The notes below the pieces were generated by a model. The model had not been told where the DNA came from. It did not search any database and was given only the letters and a program-made list of their open reading frames with translations. Position numbers and translations under genes: made by a program. This document shows positions 21,766 to 31,488 of a DNA stretch of 64,000 nt, in pieces (the stretch's first letter is position 1; each line of letters begins with the position of its first letter). The DNA comes from Diplonema papillatum (Eukaryota > Euglenozoa > Diplonemea > Diplonemida > Diplonemidae): assembly GCA_030068145.1 (NCBI GenBank), contig JAPJBO010000910.1, forward strand, positions 1-64,000, written 5' to 3'.

Positions 21766-22260
21766 CTATTGGAAGGTGCAGCACACGTAGGTTGTCACTA
21801 AGGCGCAGCGCACGAGGGTTGTCACACAGGCACAGGCAGCTGAAACGGATGTCAAATCCTCGCCATAAACTCTCTACAGAAGGCGCAGCAAACGCAGGTT
21901 GTCACTAAGGCACAGCTGAAACGGATGTCAAATCCTCGTCACAAACTCTATATTAGAAGGTGCAGCACGCCGCAAACTCTCTATTCAAGAACACGAACAG
22001 GCACAGGCGCAGCTAAAACGGCATAATTCTCGCCACAAACTCACTGCTAGAAAGTGCAGCACCCGCAGGTTGTCGCTAAGGCGCAGATGAAACAGATGCC
22101 AAATCCTCGCCACAACCTAACTATTCAAGAAGGCGCAGCGCACGAAGGTTGTCACACACGCACAGGCACAGCTGAAACGTCAAATCCTTGCCACAAACTC
22201 TTTACTAGAAGGTGCAGCACACGCAGGTTGTCACTGAGGCGCAGCTGAAACGAAATGAAA
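21766..22260 (+). repeat. Degenerate tandem repeat, about 75-85 bp units
   Basis: Six or so units built on GCAGCACACGCAGGTTGTCAC, CAGCTGAAACGGATGTCAAA and CCTCGCCACAAACTC. The same family is at 27875-28500. Unit lengths vary through internal deletions. Confidence 0.8.
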
Positions 22261-22374
22261 GCAATGTCTGCACCGCCTGTTTACGCGGAGCTGGCGGCCA
22301 CTGGAAAAATGGCGCAGCTAGAAACACGGGGAGAAAAAGGTCGGGATCCCGAACTCACGGCGGGACCGAACTTT

Positions 22375-22800
22375 CTGAATCATCAGTTCAAGAACTTTCT
22401 GAACCATCAGTTCAAAAAAAAAAAAGAACTTTTTGAATCTTTTTGAATCATCAGTTCAAGAACTTTTTGAATCGGCAGTTCAAGAACGTTCCGAAACACC
22501 AGTTCAAGACTGATGGTACGCCGCCGATCAGTGCTCCGTGGAGTGTGGTCCCCGGATTCTGCGCTGTGTAAAGCGTCTTTTCTTGTTTGAGGACGTTTCC
22601 CGTTGTCAATAAGATAACGGGCCGTTTGAACAGTTTAGAAGCCGCCGCATTCGCGGCAGGCTGGTTTCTTGGCAGTTCGCACTGAGCAGTCTGTACTGCC
22701 AAGGGAGAGTTCGGAATCGAACCCGCAAAACAACTACCTGGCTCGCTTGGCACGGTATGTTTTGCTCTGGGAGAAATGAGCCGGTCCACCTGCTGTTCGG
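22375..22800 (+). repeat. 24-bp tandem repeat plus duplicated segment
   Basis: 22375-22510 holds repeats of AATCATCAGTTCAAGAACTT (24-bp period). 22526-22800 matches 29865-30056 (AGTCTGTACTGCCAAGGG, AACAACTACCTG, GGGCCGGTCCACCTGCTG type words), so the two loci are paralogous repeat blocks. No coding content. Confidence 0.75.
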
Positions 22801-22811
22801 CTGCTGATACA

Positions 22812-23005
22812 TACACCCCGGACACCCACTCCGGATTGCGGGAGTGGTTTTGCGGTCGTTTGTGCGGTCGGCCTCACTCCCTCAATGCGGGAGTGGCACT
22901 TCCTCAATGCGGGAGTGGGACACCCCCTCAATGCGGGAGTGACCACTTCCGCACGTTTTCACTCCCGCATTGACTTAGTTTATGGCTGCTGAAGTCCGGG
23001 GTGTA
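22812..23005. mobile_element. MITE-like element with TACACCCCGGAC termini
   Basis: 194 bp bounded by TACACCCCGGAC on the left and GTCCGGGGTGTA on the right, a perfect 12-bp terminal inverted repeat. The interior has three direct TCAATGCGGGAGTG words and one inverted CACTCCCGCATTGA. It is the best-preserved member of the family also at 11004-11165. Confidence 0.75.
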
Positions 23006-23204
23006 GTTGAGGTTAGAATATCTGTAGCGATGGCATGCATTAGTCGCTAGGTGACTACCTCTTCGTACCGTGTCGTGCGCTTCAGGCGCTTGCACGCATT
23101 CGAAACTATGATAGGCTGGCAGACTGTGCCAGGCAGCAGCAGGCAATTCGATGCACTTCCAGAGGAAATAGGGATGGACATGCTCAGAGAGAGTGCCATG
23201 GGTT

Positions 23205-23440
23205 TTCACAGCCTGGCCGCAGTCCCACCGGCCCTTGGTACTTCTTCCCTAGGACGAAGGCGATGGCCTCCATGCGATCCGACCCGAAAAACGTGTACGT
23301 TTTGCCGCCGTGCTCCACCACGATCCACGGGGCGCCGAAGGCACCGTGGTCGAGGGCCTTCCGCGTGTTGGCGGTCAGCGCGTCCTTCGCCCGCTGGCTG
23401 TTCGCCTCCGCTGGCGTGGCCGCCGCGTTGAGGCCCAGCT
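23205..23440 (-). pseudogene. 3'-terminal fragment of kappa GST exon 2
   Basis: Copy of 23800-24045, the end of the adjacent gene's exon 2 (HGAFGAPWIVVEHGG, FGSDRMEAIAFVLGKKY), reading through into repeat DNA at both ends. The 5' limit is inside the coding sequence, so it cannot make a protein alone. Confidence 0.85.
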
Positions 23441-23504
23441 TGGTGGACCGGCTCAGAGAGTGCAATGGGTTTTTCACAGCCTGGCCAGCCTGGGTACCAG
23501 GGAA

Positions 23505-23775
23505 AGCCTGCTGCACGGGAGCCAAGCTTCACGTGTTCGGCGGTACTGCAGAGCCACGGGCCTACGGGTCAAGTGGCTACCGATTTCCCAAACTAAAGCA
23601 TCAAGGCGTGGCGCACCTTGGGGCTTGGCGCTCGCGCTGAACACAAGCTCGTCGAGACGGTCAGCCGCAGGGCAGAGCGGACGGGGTTGTGGCAACTGTG
23701 CTGCCTCCGACTCAAGCTTTGCAAGCTGTGGTTGACCGTCACGTTCCTGGACCAGGAGCGGCCTTTTTCTTTTCT
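23505..23775 (+). repeat. Dispersed repeat R1
   Basis: Direct copy of the R1 family (see 17205-17480), ending in a pyrimidine tract. It separates the GST exon fragment from the intact exon. Confidence 0.85.
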
Positions 23776-23797
23776 TTTTTCTTCTTCTTCTTCTTCT

Positions 23798-24298
23798 TCA
23801 CAGCCTGGCCGCAGGAACCGGCCCTTGGTACTTCTTCCCTAGGACGAAGGCGATGGCCTCCATGCGATCCGAGCCGAAAAACGTGTACGTTTTGCCGCCG
23901 TGTTCCACCACGATCCACGGGGCGCCGAAGGCACCGTGGTCGAGGGCCTCCTTCGTGTTGGCGGTCAGCGCGTCCTTCGCCCGCTGACTGTTCGCCTCCG
24001 CGAGCGTGGCCGTCGCGTCGAGGCCGAGCTTCTCGCACATGGCGCGGAGGTGGGCCGGGGCGACGTGCAGCTTGTTCTTGCCGTCCCGCAGGGACGCGTC
24101 CTTCCACCGCAGCGCGAACGCGGCCGCCACCGACTGCTGCACGAGCTTCTTGTTGCCGGCATGCTCCGCTGCGACGAGCGCCAGCAGCCGCTGCAGCTCC
24201 ATCTTCCCGGCTGCCTCGAAGAGGTTGCTCATGAACGGAAGCGACTCCACTTCGCTCAGCTTCGACATGAGCCGGAAGTCTTTCAGCAGCTGCTTGCC
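23798..24298 (-). CDS. Kappa-class glutathione transferase (copy B), exon 2
   Basis: Acceptor ACACGCAG, exon starts 24298; 166 codons to TGA at 23798. Joined after codon 58 of exon 1 it gives PGMNPRK-GKQLLKDFRLM, matching the continuous human GSTK1 layout in length. It carries the helical insertion domain, the GAPWIVV segment with its cis-proline, and FGSDRMEAIAFVLGKKYQGP, the family's C-terminal signature. The last three residues are ARL, the same C-terminal tripeptide as human GSTK1, a type 1 peroxisomal targeting signal. Full protein: 224 residues. Intron 24299-27354 contains R1, S5, F4, a LINE remnant and an 18S fragment. Confidence 0.92.
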   Translation of the reverse strand, partial: GKQLLKDFRLMSKLSEVESLPFMSNLFEAAGKMELQRLLALVAAEHAGNKKLVQQSVAAAFALRWKDASLRDGKNKLHVAPAHLRAMCEKLGLDATATLAEANSQRAKDALTANTKEALDHGAFGAPWIVVEHGGKTYTFFGSDRMEAIAFVLGKKYQGPVPAARL

Positions 24299-24464
24299 CT
24301 GCGTGTTTGTTGGTGCGTGCCGGTTGACGAGCGTGTCACCTAACCCGCGTCATTTTTCAGGCAAGGAAATCCGATCAAACCACCAAAACACGCTTTGCCC
24401 ACGCTTTTTTTTAGAGTGAAAACGTTTTTTGTGTTACCGTCGTTTTTTTTTTTTTTAGCCTGCA

Positions 24465-24735
24465 CCAAGGTACCAGGGAAAGCCTGCTACACGGGAGCCA
24501 AGCGCTTCACGTGTTCGGCGGTACTGCAGAGCCACGGGCCTACGGGTCAAGTGGCTACCGATTTCCCAGACTAAAGCATCAAGGCTTGGCGCTCGCGCTG
24601 AAAGCAAGCTCGTCGAGACGGTCAGCCGCAGGGCAGAGCGGACGGGGTTGTGGCACTGTGCTGCCTCCGACTCAAGCTTCGCAAGCTGTGGTTGACCGTC
24701 ACGTTCCTGGACCAGGAGCGGCCTTTTTCTTTTTC
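24465..24735 (+). repeat. Dispersed repeat R1 in GST intron
   Basis: About 270 bp, close copy of 23505-23775 with a 20-bp internal deletion (the GTGGCGCACCTTGGGG segment). Flanked by pyrimidine tracts. Confidence 0.85.
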
Positions 24736-24822
24736 TTCTTCTTCTCTTCTAGCCTGCACCAGGGGTTATTCTAATCCCCGAAATTCTGGGAGAATCCCGG
24801 TTAAGAAGTCAACATGGCCAGA

Positions 24823-25042
24823 AGAAATGGTAATCGTGGTAAACTTTCTTTTTGTTCCTTTTACGGCTATTCTCTCCTTTTATGCGTCTTTTGCTCTCTA
24901 TTGCTGGGAATACCGGTATTCCTGGACTTTTGGTGCTGAAGGAAGGGATGAATCCGTTCACTTCACCCCCCACGTGGCGCTCGTTTAGCAGGGGCTGCCG
25001 AGTCGCACCGTGGCACCGTCCTTCTGTGAAGTAAACATAGTA
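24823..25042 (+). ncRNA. Candidate structured RNA element S5
   Basis: Near-identical copy of the 13383-13592 element, with loop TTTAGCAGGGGCTGC and arms GCGCTCG / CGAGTCGC. It lies in the intron of kappa GST copy B on the strand opposite to the gene, as S4 does in the WD40 intron. Confidence 0.45.
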
Positions 25043-25555
25043 ATAAATACTGTACTGAAAATTTTCCCACGCTGCGCGTGGGTAGTAGGAGTAGTAGTAT
25101 GGGTCATTCTAATCTGGGAACAAGAACGGAGCAATTTTTACAAACAAACGAGTGACAGAAGGTGGCCGCTTGAGCTGCGCGTGGGAAACAAAGAAAGGGC
25201 TTGTGTGAGTGAACTGAGCTTGCCATCGAGTCGACGCTTGTGCAGCAGCTTCACAGTAGCTTGTAAATTGTTGCTGTAGTGACACACTGTACAAGGCGAC
25301 AACCAAATGTGGCACTTCCACTGTCACGTTGTGGATCATACAAAGATGGCCAGCGGAGTCTTCAGATGTGCCTGATTTCATAGGTGGAATTGTAGGTGGG
25401 CCTACAGTACTTGGCATGGCTGCAGTTACAGGTACTATGACCTGTACCTGTATACGGTGAGGTCGAGTCTCAGGGGCTTGTATCATATTATTTGTCACCA
25501 GTGGGGTTTTGCAGGGGGTTCCACGGGCTTCCCCTCGCGAGGGCGGCTTCTTTTT
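25043..25555. other. No supported gene
   Basis: Intronic sequence without recognised repeats apart from the short GTAGTAGGAGTAGTAG tract near 25085. A 129-codon minus-strand frame at 25109-25498 shows no protein-like features. Confidence 0.5.
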
Positions 25556-25800
25556 CTAGCGCTATTTGTGGAAGGTCGGTATTTTAAAGTCTCCGGTTGA
25601 CCGTAGAGGCTTGGGTTGAGAAAGTGAGAGGGTGCAGCTCGTTTCGGGCGTTCTGTCACTCCGTTGTGAAACCTTGTGAAGTCCCCTAACGCGTTTAGAG
25701 GAAGCTTGGGATTGGGTAGGGTGTGGTCGTTCTGCTACGGCGTGAAAAGCCAGGAAGTTTCGACGCCAATCTTCGACTCTTGATTATGTTCACCGGGTTG
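25556..25800 (+). repeat. SINE-like repeat F4
   Basis: Close copy of 6397-6650 with the hairpin core AAAGTCTCCGGTTGACC and the shared end CTTCGACTCTTGATTA. A few bases of the 5' part are deleted. Confidence 0.85.
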
Positions 25801-26111
25801 CGTGCTCGTCAGGAAGATCCCGGTGCCTGGCTTTTCTTCTGGGTGGTTTCGTGTTGCTCGGCGGCTGTGTGTTACGAGGCACGGATTAGGGGAGGAAAAA
25901 GGAAGGTTTTCTAGCGTTTGTTGTGGAGAGATGTTCAATGTGGAACACTCCTGAAGCCGAAAGTTCAATCCTACTACTTGATTTCGCTATCTGTGGCATT
26001 TTCCTCAGGTTCGGGGGCAATAATTCCTAAGGCCCACTCCCAAACAAAAATAACTGGCCCGCGTTTTTTTAGCCCGTGGTCCAGCGGTCACCACACCCAC
26101 ATGTGATGCTT

Positions 26112-26345
26112 CTAAAGTCTGAAGTGCCATCTGGGGGCCAGATTTTTGGCCACATCGAGTGTAGAAAATGTGCCGTACATGCCGGGGGGGCAGCTCTTTC
26201 CATCCCACAAAATATTTGCCAAATTTCCTCCAATGTTGACCTGCAAGTTCCTGCACCCAGACTATCAGCATCCAGACTGCTTGAAACCCCGGTTTTCTCT
26301 ATGCTTCCCCTCCAAATACAATATTATACCTATTGTATTTGGGCC
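26112..26345 (+). repeat. Dispersed repeat, inverted partner at 33870-34095
   Basis: Shared words include AGTGCCATCTGGGGGCCAGAT, ATTTCCTCCAATGTTGACC and TACAATATTATACC, with moderate divergence. Together the two copies lie in inverted orientation at corresponding positions next to the two kappa GST genes, one in the copy B intron and one upstream of copy A. Confidence 0.7.
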
Positions 26346-26610
26346 CCCGCAGTAAAGAGTGAGAGAAGAAGGCTGCTGCGAGGTCACCACCTACCAAGCA
26401 AATTAATTTGCCCAAACAACCCAAGTACCCTGTACGTTTAGGTGCCTCAAGGATTCCCTCGATGAATCGGGAGTGACCACACCGTGTAAGTGCTATGGTT
26501 TACTGTGGGAATTGAAGCAAAGCGCATGGCAGGATGAGCACCTACCCGAACCTACCCCAGAAGAGTTTGGGATGAGGCGGGGTTGCAAGTAGACAGTCAA
26601 GCGCACGCAG

Positions 26611-26960
26611 GCTAACACCTGGTTCCTGACGGACTCCAGCTCACTGCTGACCGAGCTAAGGCGAGCCCCGCACAAGCAAAAAGAGCCAGCCAACATCGAA
26701 ATCTGGCAGCTGCTCGGACAGCTCGTGGCGATGGGGCACACACCGATCCTCCTGCAGTTTGTCTTCGGACACTGCGCCCTGGCGGGTAACGATGAAGCGG
26801 ACGCACTGGCGAAAAGCGGTATCTCCACAGCGCATGTGGAAAAACAACCACCAATGACGGTTGCAACGGCAAGGGCGCGCTACCGCGAGCACACCTGGGA
26901 AAGCGTGCATGCGTCAGCGACTCCGGCGTTACTAATAGACCAAACCCAGCAGGATCAAAG
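26611..26960 (+). mobile_element. RNase H remnant of a LINE-type retrotransposon
   Basis: The plus-strand frame reads WFLTDSSSLLTELRRAP, then ANIEIWQLLGQL and FVFGHCALAGNDEADALAKSG. This is the C-terminal half of a type I RNase H with the catalytic Asp (TDSSS), the GHxxxxGNxxAD block and final Asp, as in LINEs of the I/ingi type. No RT or endonuclease remains. The frame continues only into 18S-derived sequence at 27045, so it is a dead 5'-truncated copy or an orphan fragment. It sits in the kappa GST copy B intron, antisense to the gene. Confidence 0.75.
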
Positions 26961-27044
26961 AATGTCAGTCTCACCTTCCTCATTCGTTTTCGATGCCAGA
27001 AGAAGCCAGCAACAATTCCTCGAGGAGTGCATCCACGTCCACTG

Positions 27045-27290
27045 CCGGTTGCAGCAGGCACGCGAATTGCCCAATAGCGACACTGGTGAGGCAGCAAAGA
27101 GAAATAGCCTCAACACGTACTTAGTACGTTAGAAGCAATGGATGATTTCTAAACCTGCCAATGAACACAATTGGTGGACAAGTCTGGTGCCAGCACCCGC
27201 GGTAATTCCAGCACCAATAGCGTATAGTAATACTGCTGCTGTTAAAAAGCTCGTAGTTGAATCCAGAGCTCAGGTTGCAAGGTGGCCCAG
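27045..27290 (+). rRNA. Fragment of 18S rRNA gene including the 530-loop region
   Basis: Contains GTGCCAGCACCCGCGGTAAT, TTCCAGCACCAATAGCGTAT and GTTAAAAAGCTCGTAGTTGA, unmistakable nuclear 18S. The first 110 nt overlap the 17735-17985 fragment with about 10% difference. The CAGCACCCGCGG variant and GCTGCTGTTAAA are features I associate with Euglenozoa. The fragment begins directly at the end of the LINE remnant and ends about 65 bp before kappa GST exon 1. It is inside an intron and only about 245 nt long, so it is a pseudogene. Confidence 0.88.
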
Positions 27291-27354
27291 TTTGCTGGGC
27301 ATCAGCGTAAACTCGAAGCAACAGTATGCGAACAAGAAAAGTCATCATGCACAC

Positions 27355-27528
27355 CTTCCGTGGGTTCATGCCGGGGGGCGTGTTCTTTGCAGCGTTCATA
27401 ATGCCGCCCAGGAATACGGGCTTCAGGTCCACCGGCACACCCCACGTGCTCTCGTAGCGCATCAAGAGTTCGAATGCCAGCAGCGAATAAGGGCTGATGG
27501 TATCGTAGAACAACGTGATCTTCGACAT
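27355..27528 (-). CDS. Kappa-class glutathione transferase (copy B), exon 1
   Basis: 58 codons from ATG at 27528 to donor CGGAAG/GTGTGC at 27355. The sequence MSKITLFYDTISPYSLLAFE is the thioredoxin-fold N-terminus of GSTK/DsbA-like transferases, with the active-site SPYS (Ser12, equivalent to human GSTK1 Ser16), followed by LKPVFLGGIMNAAKNTPPG. These enzymes conjugate or reduce substrates with glutathione in mitochondria or peroxisomes. The following exon is at 23798-24298 after a 3.06-kb intron. Copy A (30966-33792) is the tandem paralogue; exon 1 identity is high, and both share the intron position. Confidence 0.92.
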
Positions 27529-27539
27529 GTTTCCTCTTT

Positions 27540-27760
27540 GAGCGGGCAGTGCCGGGTACCTGAATGCTTGTTTGTGCCCTTCTTGACGACACGGAACGCT
27601 TGCCGGCTTGCAGTACGACCTTTAAGTACCACACAGGATGCTTGTTTGTGGTTTCTGAGCGCCCTTCTTGACGACACGAAACGCTTGCCGGCTTGCAGTA
27701 CGAACTTTAAGTACCACAGGGAACGGCCATGATCGGCAGGTCTCTTCACGGTCCAGGCAT
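27540..27760. repeat. Tandem duplication of about 87 bp upstream of GST copy B
   Basis: Two units sharing CTTCTTGACGACACG, AACGCTTGCCGGCTTGCAGT and TTTAAGTACCACA, at 27580-27640 and 27663-27720. This is the likely promoter-leader region of copy B. The word GGCAGTGCCGGGT at 27545 is shared with the upstream region of copy A at 33818. Confidence 0.65.
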
Positions 27761-27874
27761 TTGCATCGCCGGCAAAGCTGCTGCGAGGGCACTCCTGGGA
27801 TGGCTGATTTCCTGATCAATTCGCTTAGCGGTTTGGCAAGCTGTTGCGCCAGAGGAAACGGACCGAATCCTCGC

Positions 27875-28500
27875 CACAAACTCTCTGGCGTTTAATGTGG
27901 TTTAGAGGGTGTCTCTGTTAGAAGGTGCAGCGCACGCAGGTTGTCACTAAGGCACAGCTGAAACAGATGTCAAATCCTCGCCACAAACTCTCTGGCGTTT
28001 ATTGTGGTTTAGAGGGTGTCTCTGTTAGACAACCGCAAAGGGAACCCAAAAACAATCGGAAACCCCAGGAAAGTTTGATCCACACCGGTGTGGGTTCATA
28101 AAACACCTGCAAGATGTGTCGCCAAACCGCCGGGACCCTGAAAGGACCCTGAAAGGACCCTGAAAGGACCCTGAAAGGACCCGGAAAGACCCCTGTTTTT
28201 CGGAAAAAAGGGGGGCAGCGCACGCAGGTTGTCACTAAGGCACAGCTGAAACAGATGTCAAATCCTCGTCACAAACTCTCTATTAGAAGGTGCAGCACAC
28301 GCAGGTTGTCACTAAGGCGCAGCGCCCGAGGGTTGTCACACAGGCACAGGCACAGCTGAAACGGATGTCAAATACTCGCCACAATCTCTCTATTCGAAGG
28401 TGCAGCACAGGCAGGTTGTCACTGAGGCACAGCTGAAACGGATGCCAAATACTCGCCACAATCTCTCTATTCGAAGGTGCAGCACAGGCAGGTTGTCACT
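27875..28500 (+). repeat. Degenerate 75-95-bp tandem repeats
   Basis: Same family as 21766-22260 (GCAGCACACGCAGGTTGTCAC). Two units carry an F3-like piece (CTCTGGCGTTTATTGTGGTTTAGAG without the hairpin) at 27892 and 27987. Interrupted at 28040-28210 by unique DNA and the minisatellite fragment described next. Confidence 0.8.
28136..28195 (-). repeat. Short inverted island of the 11-bp minisatellite
   Basis: Five units of GACCCTGAAAG, the reverse complement of the TTTCAGGGTCC variant in the 1-5655 array, the last two degenerate. Confidence 0.8.
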
Positions 28501-28510
28501 GAGGCACGGC

Positions 28511-29690
28511 TAAACGGAAGAGAACGGAAGGAAGAGAAAGACCCGGTACTGCGGGGAGCTCTCTTCGTTGAGGATAGAAGCCACATGCAGTGTTCTTCTC
28601 TGGTACGGAGCCCTCTTCGCGGAGGAAAGAATGACGCATGCGACTACCATCTTCTGTGGAGGTGGCCTCTCCGCGAGGGGTCAGAGGAGAAAGAGGGGGA
28701 GTGAGGTAGAATAGAGCATCTATTTGGTATCGGAAAGTAGGTGCGAGATCAGGCAACCCTTGTGCGCTAGCTTCGTTTAACCGTGAATCTGATAAAAGGG
28801 CCTCCCCCAACAAATTCTCGTTTTTATTTCATCAACCCTGTGACGTTATTAACTTCGCCATTTCTGCCAACGCGACCTTTTCCGAGAGTGAGTGAGAGAG
28901 AGGGAGACGAGCTAGCCTCTCTCTCTCTCTCTCTCAGCTAGAGTGCAAAATAAATAGGGATGGAGTTACTGGGAGGGGTCGAATACAGGAGGTACCTTGA
29001 ATAGAAGAGGTACCTTGAATACAAGAGGCATTTTGGAAATCTGGAAAAAGGTTGGATTTTTTTCTTGGTCCGCATAACAGACCTTTTTCGACGGTTTTCT
29101 GATCGCGATGAGCTCCGATGAAGGGAACCGCGAAAAATAGACCCGGGGACCAAGAACTATGTGCGTGGTTCGTGGGTCTTTACCAGATGCGGGGCACCGG
29201 GCGTGGAACCCACAGGTTTTCAATGGAAAGGACAGGAATCGACCCACTGGTTGGTGACATTTCTTTGCAGGCCCGTGTAGCAGACCTTTTTCGGCGAATT
29301 TGTGCTCGCGTTCAGCTCCGATGAAGAGAACCGTGAAAAATAGACCCGGGGACCACAAATTACGTGCGTCTTTCAAGAAGAAGGGAGTTCCCGCGGTTTC
29401 CGGGTTTGCGGTACTTTTTTCCATTTCTTTTTCGGGAAAATTGCAGGATCGGCACGCCGAATAGAAGAGGTACCTCTTGTATTCGACCCCCCCCAGTAAA
29501 GCTGGAGGAAAGCTTCAAGAAGACCGTACGTGCTTGGGTGCTGCACTTGGGTTCGATTGCGGGATAATAAAACCTAAACCGGATCAAAAAATGCGTGTTT
29601 TTTTCAGCGGGGGGGTGAGCGGGGGGGAGAAACAGCGTGAGATGCGGGGGGGGGGTGCCCAACCGACGCGGACCGCCTCCAAGGTTCTTT
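28511..29690. other. No supported gene; local duplications
   Basis: 28864-28935 is a GA/CT-rich tract. 29078-29175 and 29277-29375 are tandem copies (GACCTTTTTCG, AAAAATAGACCCGGGGACCA). GAATAGAAGAGGTACCT occurs at 28995 and near 29460 followed by an inverted partner. G runs at 29607, 29624 and 29648. Confidence 0.55.
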
Positions 29691-29694
29691 TGAA

Positions 29695-30056
29695 CTGATG
29701 ATTCAGAGGGGCTCTGAATCATCAGTTCAAAAGAACTTTATTGAATCATCATTTCAAGAACTTTCTGAATCATCAGTTCAAGAACTTTCTGGATCATCAG
29801 TTCAAAAGGATTGTATTGAATCATCAGTTCAAGAACCTTCTGGATGGGGCGGCCGCCGATCGATGTTCCGCAGAGCGAGGCCCCCAGATTATGCCTGTTC
29901 AAGAAGATAACGTTTGCACACTTAAAAGTGGTTTCTGCTAGTGAGCAGTCTGTACTGCCAAGGGAAAGCGCGGAAGCGATACCGCAAAACAACTACCTGC
30001 CTCGCTTGGCGCGGTTTGTTTTGCTCCGAGAGAAATGGGCCGGTCCACCTGCTGAT
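29695..30056 (+). repeat. 24-bp tandem repeats and segment shared with 22375-22800
   Basis: 29695-29845 repeats GAATCATCAGTTCAAGAAC. 29865-30056 is homologous to 22526-22800. The two blocks keep the same order, so this is an approximately 400-bp dispersed unit. Confidence 0.75.
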
Positions 30057-30689
30057 AGCTCTGATAGTTTGGGATTGTTAGAATGCAGAGAATCTGTGGC
30101 GATAACCTGCATCTAAGACTCTGATCGACAGCCACTGGCGGCAGCAGGAATTCGATGAAATCGCAGGAGATAGGGGCTCACGAGAAAGTGGTTTTGTGAT
30201 TTCCGACGATCCCGCATGGCGTTAAGATTTGGTGGTGTCTTTCGACCTGTGTGCTTGTCAGGTTCGGCTTCGTGTGTGGTTGGAATCCCTTCTGTTTCTT
30301 CGCTATTCCTGGAAAGTCGGCAGAACGCATGTGGCTCCGTTCTTAGCTGCTCCGCTGTCACCCAGCTGTTTGCAGCAGGGGGGGTGGGCAAACGGTGGGC
30401 CTGCGTTTGCCAGGTTTTGCTTACCCCTCCAACCTCGCTTTTGGCGAGTGGATATGAGGAGTTCGCTCAGAAATGTAAGGATTCCAACCTGACGCGCCGA
30501 AGGTGCTCAAGCAAGCTTGCTAGGTGTGTGACAAGTGGGAGGGGGATTGGGGGAGGGAACTTTTACTGTATCGGTCCAGACTTTAACTTCAGCCAGGTTG
30601 CCTACACTCTGCTGATAGGGTACCCGTTTGCGTACACACTGCATGACTGTGGGCGCTGCGTGCTGCGAAGTCGTGCGGAAGAGTGTTTC
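30057..30689. other. No supported gene
   Basis: A 219-codon plus-strand frame at 30216-30875 runs antisense through GST-derived DNA and is not credible as a gene. 30470-30520 resembles 18470-18520. Otherwise unique sequence. Confidence 0.5.
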
Positions 30690-30960
30690 ACTGCTTGGCA
30701 GGAACCGGTCCTTGGTGCTTCTTCCTTCCCTAGGACCAGGGCGATGGCCTCCATGCGATCCGAGCCGAAAATTGTGTGCGTCTCGCCGCCGTGCTTCACC
30801 ACGATCCACGGGGTGCCGAAGCAGAAGAGTTTTTCACTGCTTGGCAGGAACCGGCCCTTGGTACTTCTTCCCTAAGATCAAGGCAATGGCCTCCATGCGA
30901 TCCGAGCCGAAGATTGTGTGCGTCTCGCCGCCGTGCTTCACCGGGTGCCGAAGCAGAAGT
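30690..30960 (-). pseudogene. Two reiterated 3' ends of kappa GST exon 2
   Basis: 30690-30825 and 30830-30958 each copy the last 125-135 bp of the exon at 30966-31463 (GGETHTIFGSDRMEA, the stop and flank). Each starts from a different internal point. They lie head to tail directly 3' of the true stop codon. Confidence 0.88.
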
Positions 30961-30965
30961 GTTTT

Positions 30966-31463
30966 TCACTGCTTGGCAGGAACCGGCCCTTGGTACTTCT
31001 TCCCTAGGATCAAGGCGATGGCCTCCATGCGATCCGAGCCGAAAATTGTGTGCGTCTCGCCGCCGTGCTCCACCACGATCCACGGGGTGCCGAAGGCACC
31101 GTGGTCGAGAGCTTCCTGCGTGTTGGCGGCCAGCACGTCCTTCGCCCGCTGGCTGTTCGCCTCCGCGAGCGTGGCCGTCGCGTCTAGGCCGAGCTTCTCG
31201 CACATGGCGCGGAGGGGTGCAGAGCTGACGTCCAGCCTGCCGCCGCCGTCCCGCAGGGACGCGTCCTGCCACCGCAGCGCGAATGCGGCGGCCACCGACT
31301 GCTGCACGAGCTTTTTATCGCCGGCGTGCTTCGTCGCGATCAGCGCCAGCAGCCACTGCAGCTCCAGCTTCCCCGCCGCCTCGACGAGGTTGCTCATGAA
31401 ACCGACCGTCTCCACTTCGCACAGCTTCGACATGAGTTTGAAGTCTTTCTGCAGCTGCGCCAT
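30966..31463 (-). CDS. Kappa-class glutathione transferase (copy A), exon 2
   Basis: Acceptor CGCACGCAG, exon starts 31463 (MAQLQKDFKLMSKL); 165 codons to TGA at 30966. With exon 1 the product is 223 residues, against 226 in human GSTK1, and the junction NARK-MAQLQKDF aligns without gaps to the human protein. Contains the GTPWIVV and FGSDRMEAIALILGKKY blocks. It ends VPAKQ, so it lacks the ARL peroxisomal signal of copy B. The intron is 31464-33618 and is packed with F elements and two S elements. Confidence 0.92.
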   Translation of the reverse strand: MAQLQKDFKLMSKLCEVETVGFMSNLVEAAGKLELQWLLALIATKHAGDKKLVQQSVAAAFALRWQDASLRDGGGRLDVSSAPLRAMCEKLGLDATATLAEANSQRAKDVLAANTQEALDHGAFGTPWIVVEHGGETHTIFGSDRMEAIALILGKKYQGPVPAKQ

Positions 31464-31488
31464 CTGCGTGCGTTGTGTCGAAGGCGGT

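Noticed and set aside
29695..29845. Hammerhead-like words (CTGATGA then GAAA) on the minus strand of the 24-bp repeats, also at 22375-22510
   Set aside because: The spacing leaves no stem II, and no NUH cleavage triplet follows the short GTTC/GAAC stem, so the core cannot form.
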